Shown here piece after piece: positions 51,921 to 59,453 of a stretch of 64,000 bases of DNA. Position numbers and translations under genes: made by a program. How positions within the stretch are numbered: position 1 is the first letter of the stretch; each line of letters opens with the position of its first letter. A model generated the notes under the pieces. The model was not told the origin of the DNA and did no database searches. It saw only the letters and a list, made by a program, of their open reading frames with translations. Origin of the DNA: Flavobacteriaceae bacterium PS02293 (lineage in GTDB: Bacteria > Bacteroidota > Bacteroidia > Flavobacteriales > Weeksellaceae); contig JASCOV010000002.1 in assembly GCA_029960045.1 (NCBI GenBank), positions 62,001 through 126,000 on the forward strand, in the 5' to 3' direction.

Positions 51921-51954
51921 TTGTAATGAGAAGATAAAAAATTCTATATCTTTG
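51921..51954 (+). promoter_or_regulatory. promoter of lptB, probably leaderless
   Basis: TATCTTTG at 51947-51954 lies 4 bases before the lptB ATG. A TTG at 51921-51923 gives a 23-base spacer, at the long end of the usual range. Transcription would start at or very close to the ATG. Confidence 0.6.
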
Positions 51955-51958
51955 TTTT

Positions 51959-52687
51959 ATGATTTTACGAGGAGAAAATTTAATCAAGGAATATGGACCT
52001 AAGAAAGTTGTAAAAGGTGTTTCATTAGAGGTCCAACAAGGCGAGATTGTCGGACTTTTAGGGCCAAACGGTGCTGGAAAAACAACATCTTTCTATATGA
52101 TTGTTGGATTGGTAAAGCCAACTTTAGGTAACGTATTTCTTGATAATCAAAATATTACACAGGACGCGATGTACAAACGTGCCCAAAAAGGAATTGGATA
52201 TCTGGCGCAGGAAGCATCGGTTTTCAGAAAGTTATCGGTTGAAGATAATATTCTTGGCGTATTACAATTAACGAATCTTTCCAAAAAAGAACAGCAGAAA
52301 AAATGCGACGAACTGATTGAGGAATTCCACTTGGAACACGTTCGTAAAAACCGTGGCGATTTGCTATCCGGAGGTGAAAGACGTCGGACGGAAATCGCAC
52401 GTTGCTTGGCGACAAGTCCGAATTTTATCCTTTTGGACGAACCTTTTGCGGGTGTTGACCCGATTGCGGTGGAGGATATTCAGAAGATTGTAAGGTCTTT
52501 GGTGGAGAAGAATATCGGGATTTTGATTACCGACCACAACGTTCAGCAGACTTTGGCGATTACCAACAAAACCTATATTATGTTCGAAGGGAAAATCCTG
52601 AAAGAGGGAATTCCTGAGGATTTGGCGAATGATCCGGAAGTGAGACAGGCTTATCTTGGGGAGAACTTTAGGTTTGAGAAGATATAA
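51959..52687 (+). CDS. lptB: LPS export ABC transporter ATP-binding protein LptB
   Basis: LptB powers LPS extraction from the inner membrane and its transport through LptFG-LptC-LptA. The 242-residue protein has Walker [10 protein letters not shown], the signature LLSGGERRR, Walker B FILLDEP and the switch ITDHNV. The stretch [14 protein letters not shown] after Walker B is the LptB hallmark. The family start [13 protein letters not shown] fits the ATG at 51959. The lptF/G genes are not adjacent. No Shine-Dalgarno is visible, as expected for a leaderless transcript. Confidence 0.94.
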   Translation: MILRGENLIKEYGPKKVVKGVSLEVQQGEIVGLLGPNGAGKTTSFYMIVGLVKPTLGNVFLDNQNITQDAMYKRAQKGIGYLAQEASVFRKLSVEDNILGVLQLTNLSKKEQQKKCDELIEEFHLEHVRKNRGDLLSGGERRRTEIARCLATSPNFILLDEPFAGVDPIAVEDIQKIVRSLVEKNIGILITDHNVQQTLAITNKTYIMFEGKILKEGIPEDLANDPEVRQAYLGENFRFEKI

Positions 52688-52699
52688 TTGATTTTAAAT

Positions 52700-53220
52700 A
52701 TGAAATTGTTGATTGCTATTTTCTTTTTTTTTGCCTGGTCGTAAGTTGCAATAAAGAGAAAGTTAATGTTGAGAATTTCGATAAATTTAAAGTCAGTCAA
52801 AATGTAATTCCAGATTCGATTTCGCACAAATTAGTTCAGAAAAATAATTCTGTAGTTTCTTTACAATCATTGGCAATTTCTCCATATAAATATTCTTCTT
52901 ACAATGAAAACTATATTTGCAATGCGTCAATCATTGAAAATGACACATTGAATATTTGGATAGACAATTACAATGGCTACTTTGGAAATGGAATTTTAGC
53001 GCAAGTTTTTGGAGATGAGTTTCGAATTAAATCAATCACGCCAAAAGTTATCAAAGGAACGAAGTTTGAAAATTACGAACTCAAAACTCAGGAATTGATT
53101 CTTGATAAATCAACTTTTAAAAGAGGCGATTCGTTGTTTGGATATATTAATTTCGAGTGTGTGGTTGATTCTTCGAAATCCAAAAAGATGTTTGGTTATT
53201 TTAAAACAAAAATTCAGTAA
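52700..53220 (+). pseudogene. lipoprotein gene with a poly-T frameshift
   Basis: Reading from the ATG at 52700, MKLLIAIF runs into a T9 tract (52724-52732) and stops at 52742-52744. In the -1 frame the tract continues as CLVVSC (52732-52749), a lipobox, then NKEKVNVENFDKFKV and an open frame to the stop at 53220. With one more T or two fewer, the whole gives a lipoprotein of about 173 residues. The mature part is Asn/Ser/Lys-rich and has no domain I know. It may be a sequencing error, a phase-variable gene or a pseudogene. An internal ATG at 52870 would give a 116-residue remnant. Confidence 0.7.
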
Positions 53221-53222
53221 AA

Positions 53223-53573
53223 ATGATGTTAAATCGTAAAAACTTATTGATTTTAGCATCAATCATTGTGATTGTAGTTTTTTTTGTTTTTGTAGGGAAT
53301 CAGAATAAGCACGACGAATTTTATAAAAATGATTACTTCGGAGTAGTTGAAGAAATTAAAGCAAATCGAAAATTTGAGAATTCTAAAGTTGTTAAATTGC
53401 AAAATCAAGAGGATTACAATTACAACTTTTGGATTTATGCTCTATTAAAAGATGATTTGAAAATTAATGATTCAATTTCAAAAATCAAAAATAATTTGAA
53501 TTATAAAATTTATCGTAAGAATAAATTTGGAAAATTTGAATTTTATAAAATTTTACGGAATAATTCCGAATGA
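53223..53573 (+). CDS. hypothetical single-pass membrane protein
   Basis: A 116-residue protein with one N-terminal TM helix (about 8-25, LLILASIIVIVVFFVFVG) and a charged, probably periplasmic domain rich in Lys, Asn and Phe. No family is recognised. It follows the frameshifted lipoprotein gene by 2 bases and is likely its partner in one transcript. Confidence 0.65.
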   Translation: MMLNRKNLLILASIIVIVVFFVFVGNQNKHDEFYKNDYFGVVEEIKANRKFENSKVVKLQNQEDYNYNFWIYALLKDDLKINDSISKIKNNLNYKIYRKNKFGKFEFYKILRNNSE

Positions 53574-53628
53574 AAAATAAATCATCAATCTAATTTTCTC
53601 CTGACAAACTACTGTCACGACCTCGCTG

Positions 53629-53636
53629 TACATTTG
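53629..53636 (+). promoter_or_regulatory. -7 box of the DinB gene
   Basis: TACATTTG lies 21 bases before the ATG at 53658. It overlaps an in-frame ATG at 53634, so the downstream start is the right one. No clear -33 TTG. Confidence 0.5.
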
Positions 53637-53657
53637 TATCAAATAAAACAAACTATT

Positions 53658-54140
53658 ATGAATGCAACAGCTACAGTCCTGAACTCACAACAACTTTTAA
53701 TCCATTGGCAAGGCCACAGAAATCTGACAAGAAGAGTGATAGAAGCTTTTCCTGAAAAAGATTTATTCGAATTTTCAATCGGTGGAATGAGATCATTTTC
53801 CAAATTAACACTTGAACTTTTGGCAATCGCCGGACCAGCTTTGAAAGCTATTGTTGACGGAACAAATAATACATTTGATGAAGCAGCTTTCCAGCCAACT
53901 ACAAAAACTGAAATTCTAACGAAATGGGACGAGCAGACGGAAGTCATCAATGAGTATTTCAGCCAGATTTCGGAAGAACGTTTTCAGGAAACTTTCAATT
54001 TGTTTGGTCAATATAAATTTCCGGTTTATCAGAATATTCTTTATTTCGTTGATAATGAGATTCATCACCGTGGTCAAGGTTACGTTTACCTGAGAGCTTT
54101 GGGAATCGAGCCACCTTTTTTCTGGGAAAGAGAAAGATAA
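53658..54140 (+). CDS. DinB family protein
   Basis: A 160-residue four-helix-bundle protein of the DinB/YfiT-like family. It has a HWQGHRNLTRR start helix and, near the end, the metal-type His pair in DNEIHHRGQGYVYLRALGIEPPFFW. Members of the family often act as thiol-dependent transferases or are damage-inducible of unknown role. In an organism that makes bacillithiol, a bacillithiol-S-transferase is one option; this is inference. Start chosen at 53658 because of the promoter overlap at 53634. Confidence 0.85.
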   Translation: MNATATVLNSQQLLIHWQGHRNLTRRVIEAFPEKDLFEFSIGGMRSFSKLTLELLAIAGPALKAIVDGTNNTFDEAAFQPTTKTEILTKWDEQTEVINEYFSQISEERFQETFNLFGQYKFPVYQNILYFVDNEIHHRGQGYVYLRALGIEPPFFWERER

Positions 54141-54146
54141 AAAAGC

Positions 54147-54183
54147 AAATAGCTTTCAGTATTTTCTGAAAGCTATTTTTTTT
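54147..54183 (+). terminator. terminator after the DinB gene
   Basis: A 13-bp stem AAATAGCTTTCAG/CTGAAAGCTATTT (54147-54159, 54166-54178) with a T-run of eight. Confidence 0.92.
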
Positions 54184-54307
54184 AACCACATAGGCACATA
54201 GAAAAATGCAATTTAAATTCTGAAAAAAGATTAAATAGAATTATCGTTGAATCTATTTAATCTTAAATATTTTGAATCCTTCAAAAACTATGTGTCTATG
54301 TGGTTGA
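54182..54307. repeat. nested inverted repeat, AACCACATAGG type
   Basis: The outer arms TTAACCACATAGGCACATAG (54182-54201) and CTATGTGTCTATGTGGTTG (from 54288) are complementary with few mismatches. The inner arms are AGATTAAATAG and CTATTTAATCT. It lies between convergent genes. Confidence 0.7.
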
Positions 54308-54312
54308 AAATT

Positions 54313-55413
54313 TTATTTTGGTAAAATGTTACTAAAGAATTTCACAATGTTTTCCTTCAGTTTTGCAAACGTTTCCGAAGTTCCAAATTCCTTGTTATCA
54401 TAACCAATCGGAAAACCTTTTTCCACATATTCGTTATTTTTACTTAATGTCAAAGGCTGAAAATCGTGATTGACTTCGCCCAATTCATCGGTATGAATGT
54501 CAAGATATTTCACAGTAGAATTCTTTGAAAAATCAATTTTCGTCAAATCGATTTTCTTAATTTCTTTCTTTAAATCGGAGCGGAAAAAGAGATTCATATT
54601 TTTGGCATCAATCACGGTTTGCCATTCTCCGGCGTGAACAGAATTCAGAATATTCCAAGCGTAATCCACTGGTTTCCCGTCGTATTTATAATTTTGAAGC
54701 ATATAATAAGCGCGGTTGTAACGGTCGTCCCAATTTCCACTTTGCTCATAATCGAATTTCTGATTTCCACCTAGAAAATCAAATTTCTTAGCCTTGTCAA
54801 AATCCTTTTTATATTGATTGTTGCACAAAAGTGGCATCGGCATTTCTTTGTCGGTCAGGACTGTATATTTTCCGCCCAGCAAAGCAATCGTTGTTGCATT
54901 TCCTTTCGCATCGGTCAGAAAAAAATGACTTCCTGCGGCGTTTGGCCACCAATCGATGTTAGGACCTTTGTTCAGATTGTCAACAACTTCTTTTACGGTT
55001 TTATAATTGTCCAATTGATACTGAATCCATTGCGCCCAGAACATATTTGGCTGTTTAGGATTTACAACTTTCGAAGTTTCTTCGAGATAAAGTTCCACCA
55101 GAAAAAGTCCTTTTTCATTCACGCCATAACAAGGGAAATCGTAACCCAAAAGATTGAAAGTCACCGAACCATATTTCGAAGTCCATTGTTTTTTCGAATT
55201 TAAATTGTCAGTGGTTAAATTTTCCCAGCTGATATTTCTCTTCAAGACGTCGCGTTTGTTCACGACAATCATTCCTGGTATCGTTTTCCAGTTTTCATTG
55301 AAACCAACCACGCAATGGTCTTTTCCCCGCAACAGAAATGCAGAGCAGGCGGAAAGTACTGTAGAATAGACGATTGCCATTAATAGAAAACTGCGTAAAA
55401 ATAAAGACTTCAT
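54313..55413 (-). CDS. choloylglycine hydrolase/penicillin V acylase family Ntn-hydrolase
   Basis: A 366-residue secreted Ntn-hydrolase (linear amide C-N hydrolase). The signal peptide ends in LSA, placing Cys23 (CSAFLLRGKD) at the mature N-terminus, the nucleophile. Further conserved segments are GFNENWKT and VNKRDVLKR. The family cleaves conjugated bile acids, penicillin V or acyl-homoserine lactones; the natural substrate here is unknown. LSAC could also be read as a lipobox, but the Cys fits the Ntn nucleophile better. It follows the WYL regulator gene after 3 bases and is probably co-transcribed with it. Confidence 0.84.
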   Translation of the reverse strand: MKSLFLRSFLLMAIVYSTVLSACSAFLLRGKDHCVVGFNENWKTIPGMIVVNKRDVLKRNISWENLTTDNLNSKKQWTSKYGSVTFNLLGYDFPCYGVNEKGLFLVELYLEETSKVVNPKQPNMFWAQWIQYQLDNYKTVKEVVDNLNKGPNIDWWPNAAGSHFFLTDAKGNATTIALLGGKYTVLTDKEMPMPLLCNNQYKKDFDKAKKFDFLGGNQKFDYEQSGNWDDRYNRAYYMLQNYKYDGKPVDYAWNILNSVHAGEWQTVIDAKNMNLFFRSDLKKEIKKIDLTKIDFSKNSTVKYLDIHTDELGEVNHDFQPLTLSKNNEYVEKGFPIGYDNKEFGTSETFAKLKENIVKFFSNILPK

Positions 55414-55416
55414 ACT

Positions 55417-56373
55417 TTAATTTAATTTTTTTGAAATATTGTTGATTAAATTCCGGAGCGAGGTTTTCAAAGATTCTGGTTCCAAAATTTCTGCATAATC
55501 CGCAAAAGTAATCAACCAGCGCGGAAAACCTTCTTCAATCCATTCGGAATCGAAGGTAAGCAGCATTCCTTTTTCGGTTTCTACTTCGGAAGTCAGGCCA
55601 TAATATTTTTTAGAATTCACGAGGAAAGGCATTATTTTTTTCTCCACCAAAAGCTTGACTTCCACTTTTTGATGGTTTGATTTTTTTCTGTAATCGCCAA
55701 CATTTCCATATTCCTGATGAAATGGAGTTTGGGTTTTCTCGATTTTCAAAATCCTGTCAATCCGAAATTGGCGGTAATCTTTCCGCATCGTACAAAAGGC
55801 CATCATATACCAATAATTGACTTCGTAAAAAATCCCGACAGCCTCGATAATCCTTTCCGTAGCTTCATCTTTCACATTTTGATAATGGATTTTCAGCTGC
55901 ATTTTTTCAGCAATACTTTCCAGAATGATAGGAATGATATTTTTAATGGTATCAGAATGCGTTGGTCGATAAGAGTAAATATCAATTTGATTTTCGATAG
56001 TTGTGACCAAGTTTTTCTCCGATTTTCTGATGACCGCTTTCACTTTTTCCATCGCCGAATTGTAATGAGAATCGAGACTTTCGTGAGAGAATTTCTGCAT
56101 CAGTTTTTCTGCTGTGATGAAACTGAGAACTTCCTCTTTCGTAAACATCACAGGCGGAAGTTTGTAACCATCAACCAAAGAATAGCCAGAACCAGCTTCC
56201 CCAAAAATCGGAATGCCTGCATTTTCCAAAGTCTTAATATCTCTGTAAATCGTTCTGACACTGACCTCAAATTTATCTGCTAAATCCTGCGCACGGACAA
56301 TTGGTTTGCTTTGCAGCTGCACCAAAATCGATGTGACGCGGTCTATTTTTTTTATGTAATGGTCTTCATTCAT
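55417..56373 (-). CDS. WYL-domain transcriptional regulator (YafY-like)
   Basis: A 318-residue regulator. The N-terminal winged helix-turn-helix (residues about 8-65, KPIVRAQDLADKFEVSVRTIYRDIKTLENAGIPI) is typical of YafY/DeoR-like HTH_11. A linker and a WYL domain follow (about 145-230, MKLQIHYQNVKDE... with VNYWYMMAFCTMRKDYRQFRIDRI) and a C-terminal WCX part. WYL domains bind nucleic acid or ligands and regulate stress or metabolism genes. The neighbour downstream is the Ntn-hydrolase, a possible target. Confidence 0.88.
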   Translation of the reverse strand: MNEDHYIKKIDRVTSILVQLQSKPIVRAQDLADKFEVSVRTIYRDIKTLENAGIPIFGEAGSGYSLVDGYKLPPVMFTKEEVLSFITAEKLMQKFSHESLDSHYNSAMEKVKAVIRKSEKNLVTTIENQIDIYSYRPTHSDTIKNIIPIILESIAEKMQLKIHYQNVKDEATERIIEAVGIFYEVNYWYMMAFCTMRKDYRQFRIDRILKIEKTQTPFHQEYGNVGDYRKKSNHQKVEVKLLVEKKIMPFLVNSKKYYGLTSEVETEKGMLLTFDSEWIEEGFPRWLITFADYAEILEPESLKTSLRNLINNISKKLN

Positions 56374-56392
56374 TGTATATCATTTGAAAGGT

Positions 56393-56487
56393 CTTCGACT
56401 CCGCTCAGACTGACAGTTCGAGAGTCTTTAAGAGCCTCAGACTGGCAAAAGTAATTATTTACGGTGTCACACTGAGCGGAGTCGAAG
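56393..56487. repeat. inverted pair of CTTCGACTCCGCTCAG elements (second pair)
   Basis: CTTCGACTCCGCTCAG at 56393-56408 and its exact reverse complement at 56472-56487. The arms go on with ACTGACAG and GTGTCACA. They flank an 63-base non-coding stretch. Same design as at 8807-8884. Confidence 0.75.
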
Positions 56488-56528
56488 TGTTTTCATTACA
56501 AATTTCATTCATCTCTGTTATTTAAAAT

Positions 56529-56670
56529 TATCAATAGGAATGGGCTTTAGCCCATTTTAAAAGAGTAAAGTTTAAAAAGGCTTTAGCCGAAATTTAAAAT
56601 AGGTTTTGACTAAAGCCTTAGTTGATTGTCTATCTTATCATCGGGCTAAAGCCCGACGCAATTGATAAAA
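56529..56670. repeat. hairpin cluster with GGGCTTTAGCCC units
   Basis: Several self-complementary units: ATGGGCTTTAGCCCAT at 56540-56555, GGCTTTAGCC at 56579-56588, and CGGGCTAAAGCCCG at 56643-56656. The outer flanks TATCAAT and ATTGATA are complementary. With the pair at 56393 it fills the 311-base gap 56374-56684. Confidence 0.7.
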
Positions 56671-56684
56671 TTAATATTAAAATA

Positions 56685-58493
56685 TTATTCATCTTTATAA
56701 GTTTTCACCAATCTATCAAGATTCAGACTTCTTGCAGACGCATCAAAAATTTCACGGTAAGTTCCATCTTTTTCATACAATTCTTCGTGTGTTCCGTTTT
56801 CCACAACTGCGCCTTTTTTCATTACATAAATCATATCAGAATCCAAAATCTGAGATAATGAATGGGAAATAATCACAACCGTTCGCCCTTGTTTTATCGC
56901 GTCAAGAGAATTTTTAATTTGTTCCGTTGCAATTGCATCCAGACTTGCAGTTGGTTCGTCAAGGAAAATAATTGGTGGATTTTTTAGGAACAATCTGGCG
57001 ATGGCAATTCTCTGTTGCTGACCGCCGGAAAGTTGCGTGGCGTCGTGGTTGTACGCTTCCGGTAAATCCATAATCTGCTCGTGGAGATAGGCTTTTGTGG
57101 AAGCTTCTTTTATCTCGTCAAACGTTGCGTGAAGATTTCCGTAACGAATATTATCCTCGATGCTTCCTTTGAAAATGTGATTTTTTTGAAGAACCAATCC
57201 AAGGTCATCACGCAGAAAATCATTATCAAAATCATTCAGATTATTTCCGTCCAAAAGAATTTCGCCGGAATCTGGTTCGTAGAATTTACAAAGCAAATTG
57301 ATAATCGTCGATTTTCCAGCGCCACTGAGTCCAACCAAAGCGGTCGTTTTTCCATTTTCGATTTTCAGAGAAACATTATGAAGCGCTTTCATCCCGTTTG
57401 GATAAGTGAAATCCACATTTTTGATTTCGAAATTTCCTTTAATTGGAATATTGTTAATCGTTCCGTTCGGTTCGGTTTCTTCGTCGGCATTCAGGATTTC
57501 AAAATAACCTTCGGCGTAAATGAAGGCGTCATTCATATCATCATAAATCCTGTGAAGCTGACGAATAGGCGCAGAAACATTGTTGAACAACATAATGTGA
57601 AGCATAATTGCACCAATTGTCATCTGCTGGTCAAGCACGAGATAAACCGTCAAAAGGATAATCAAAACGACTCCGAATTGCTCTATAAAAGTCTTCAAAC
57701 CGTCGTAAATAAAACTGGTTCTCCTTGTGTAAAGTTGGCTTTCCATCAGCTTCATCTGAAGATTGTATTGCTTGCTTCCTTCAAATTTTTCTCGGACAAA
57801 ACTTTTGATAACCATTATGGAATTAATCAAATTGAGAAGTCCGGAAGTTTTCTGTTCACGCTGATTTCTGAGCGTTCGTCTAACATTTCCTAATTTTTTC
57901 GCCTGTCTTGAAGTGACATAAAAGTAAATAGGAATTACAAAAGTAGAAACCAATCCGACATAAATATTCTGCATATACATCACAACCAACGCTATGAAGG
58001 CCGTTGAAAAAAGCGGGAGAATATCGATGAAAAAATTTTGAACAAGTTTTGTAAGACTCTCAATTCCTCTGTCGATTCGGATTTGAAGTTTTCCTGATTC
58101 GTGATTTTCGTCGTTGTAATAGGCGATTCGGTAAGTCAGGATTTTGTTGATGGCTTCTTGTGCGAGTTCGGAACTGACATTAATTCTAATTTTTTCACCA
58201 TAAAATTTCTGTCCAAACTGAATGAAAATATTCGCCAGTTCTTTTCCTAAAAGGATAATTGAAATTAAAGTCAGAACGTGGATTCCTTCTTTCATCGGAT
58301 TCGGAAGTTGCGTCAGTTTTGTCACTTCGTCCACCGTATATTTTAAAACCAAAGGATTGACCTGAGCGAACAAAGCGCCAATGAAAGTTAGGAGTAATGT
58401 TACGAAAATCATCATTCGATAAGGCTTGATGAAGCGTCGCAACTGCTGATAAATATGAATGAGATTGGTGGTTTTTTGAAATGGCTTTTTCAT
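56685..58493 (-). CDS. ABC exporter, fused permease and ATPase
   Basis: A 602-residue ABC half-transporter with six TM helices in the first 330 residues and an ATPase domain after about residue 345. The ATPase has Walker A GLSGAGKST, the Q-loop in GLVLQKNHIF, the signature LSGGQQQR, and Walker B IIFLDEPTASLD with a proper Glu. That makes both catalytic sites of a homodimer intact, unlike the exporter at 19588. The substrate is unknown. The gene stands alone on the minus strand between repeat blocks. Confidence 0.9.
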   Translation of the reverse strand: MKKPFQKTTNLIHIYQQLRRFIKPYRMMIFVTLLLTFIGALFAQVNPLVLKYTVDEVTKLTQLPNPMKEGIHVLTLISIILLGKELANIFIQFGQKFYGEKIRINVSSELAQEAINKILTYRIAYYNDENHESGKLQIRIDRGIESLTKLVQNFFIDILPLFSTAFIALVVMYMQNIYVGLVSTFVIPIYFYVTSRQAKKLGNVRRTLRNQREQKTSGLLNLINSIMVIKSFVREKFEGSKQYNLQMKLMESQLYTRRTSFIYDGLKTFIEQFGVVLIILLTVYLVLDQQMTIGAIMLHIMLFNNVSAPIRQLHRIYDDMNDAFIYAEGYFEILNADEETEPNGTINNIPIKGNFEIKNVDFTYPNGMKALHNVSLKIENGKTTALVGLSGAGKSTIINLLCKFYEPDSGEILLDGNNLNDFDNDFLRDDLGLVLQKNHIFKGSIEDNIRYGNLHATFDEIKEASTKAYLHEQIMDLPEAYNHDATQLSGGQQQRIAIARLFLKNPPIIFLDEPTASLDAIATEQIKNSLDAIKQGRTVVIISHSLSQILDSDMIYVMKKGAVVENGTHEELYEKDGTYREIFDASARSLNLDRLVKTYKDE

Positions 58494-58568
58494 TACAGCA
58501 ATTTAAGAATTAATTTAAAAACCAAATGAGCACGTATAAATTTAACACTTAAACTATATGTTAATTAA

Positions 58569-58687
58569 CGACAAAAGTCACAAAGAATATTTAAGAAAGA
58601 ACAAAAAAGAAAACTGTTTAGGCATTTCTCCTTTTTTGCTCTTTTGAATTACTGAAAAGAGTTAAGGCTTTTGTGACTTTTGTGGTT
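58569..58687. repeat. inverted repeat, ACAAAAGTCAC type
   Basis: The arm ACGACAAAAGTCACAAAG (58567-58584) is complementary to CTTTTGTGACTTTTGTGGT (from 58668) with few mismatches. The loop is AT-rich. It fills most of the 254-base gap between the ABC exporter and the adenosyltransferase, whose genes are divergent. Confidence 0.65.
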
Positions 58688-58747
58688 CAAAAATCTGCGT
58701 GGTTCAAAAATAAAAACCTTAATTTTAAACTTTCATAAAAACTGAAA

Positions 58748-59320
58748 ATGAAAATATATACAAAAACCGGCGACAAAGGCGAAACCGGACTTTATGGCGG
58801 AAGCAGAATCTCTAAAGCCAGCGCCAGAGTGGAATCTTACGGCAACATCGATGAACTGAATGCGAATATTGGCGTTGCTAAATCTCACATTGATGATGAA
58901 GATGTCATTAATCAACTTAAAAAAATTCAATTTGACTTGTTTACCGTCGGTTCCGAAGCTTCGACACCGATTGATAAATTGTTTTTGGCTAATGGAAAAG
59001 CGAGATTACCACTCGTGATTTCCGACAAAGAAATCGAAGAATTGGAAACTTGGATGGATGCGATGGAAGACAAAGTGGAACCTTTGCAATATTTCATTTT
59101 GCCAGGCGGTGGAAAAGCATCGACTTTTCTTCACGTGGCTAGAACGGTTTGCAGACGCGCAGAACGCAGTTTGGTTTTTCTCAATCAATCTGAAGAAGTG
59201 AGACCGGAATTAATCAAATATTTGAATCGTTTGTCGGATTATCTTTTTGTTTTGGCAAGATATATTTCGAAACTTCACAATGAGAAGGAAGAATATTGGA
59301 ATCCAAATGATAGAAGCTAA
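58748..59320 (+). CDS. cob(I)alamin adenosyltransferase, PduO type
   Basis: PduO-type ATR enzymes transfer adenosyl from ATP to cob(I)alamin, making coenzyme B12. The 190-residue protein has the N-terminal KIYTKTGDKGETGLYGGSRISKASARVESYG ATP-binding segment and the RTVCRRAERSLVFL helix with catalytic Arg residues, so the active site is complete. Family length is 180-200. Gene order then runs to a small lipoprotein and thiamine pyrophosphokinase, so it may be part of a cofactor unit. Confidence 0.93.
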   Translation: MKIYTKTGDKGETGLYGGSRISKASARVESYGNIDELNANIGVAKSHIDDEDVINQLKKIQFDLFTVGSEASTPIDKLFLANGKARLPLVISDKEIEELETWMDAMEDKVEPLQYFILPGGGKASTFLHVARTVCRRAERSLVFLNQSEEVRPELIKYLNRLSDYLFVLARYISKLHNEKEEYWNPNDRS

Positions 59321-59324
59321 GATT

Positions 59325-59453
59325 ATGAGAAAAGTAGTTTTAGTCCTAATTAGTTTAATTGTTTTAACATCTTGTACAGTTTCAAAACCAACAAGCGAAA
59401 CCGAGAAAGGCTTCTTCTTTAAATGGAAACATAAAAAAACGGATGAAAAATAA
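59325..59453 (+). CDS. very small lipoprotein between two cofactor genes
   Basis: A 42-residue lipoprotein: MRKVVLVLISLIVLTSC with Cys17, then a short tail of Thr, Ser, Lys and Glu ending in FFFKWKHKKTDEK. It is too short for routine gene calling but has a clear signal. The ATG at 59325 lies 4 bases after the adenosyltransferase stop, and the end overlaps the thiamine pyrophosphokinase start by 11 bases, so it is well embedded. Function unknown. Confidence 0.7.
   Translation: MRKVVLVLISLIVLTSCTVSKPTSETEKGFFFKWKHKKTDEK

Noticed and set aside
55717..56283. Plus-strand open frame of 188 codons inside the WYL regulator gene
   Set aside because: Antisense shadow; no motif.
57081..57893. Plus-strand open frame of 270 codons inside the ABC exporter gene
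   Set aside because: Antisense to conserved ATPase and membrane codons, with no domain or promoter.
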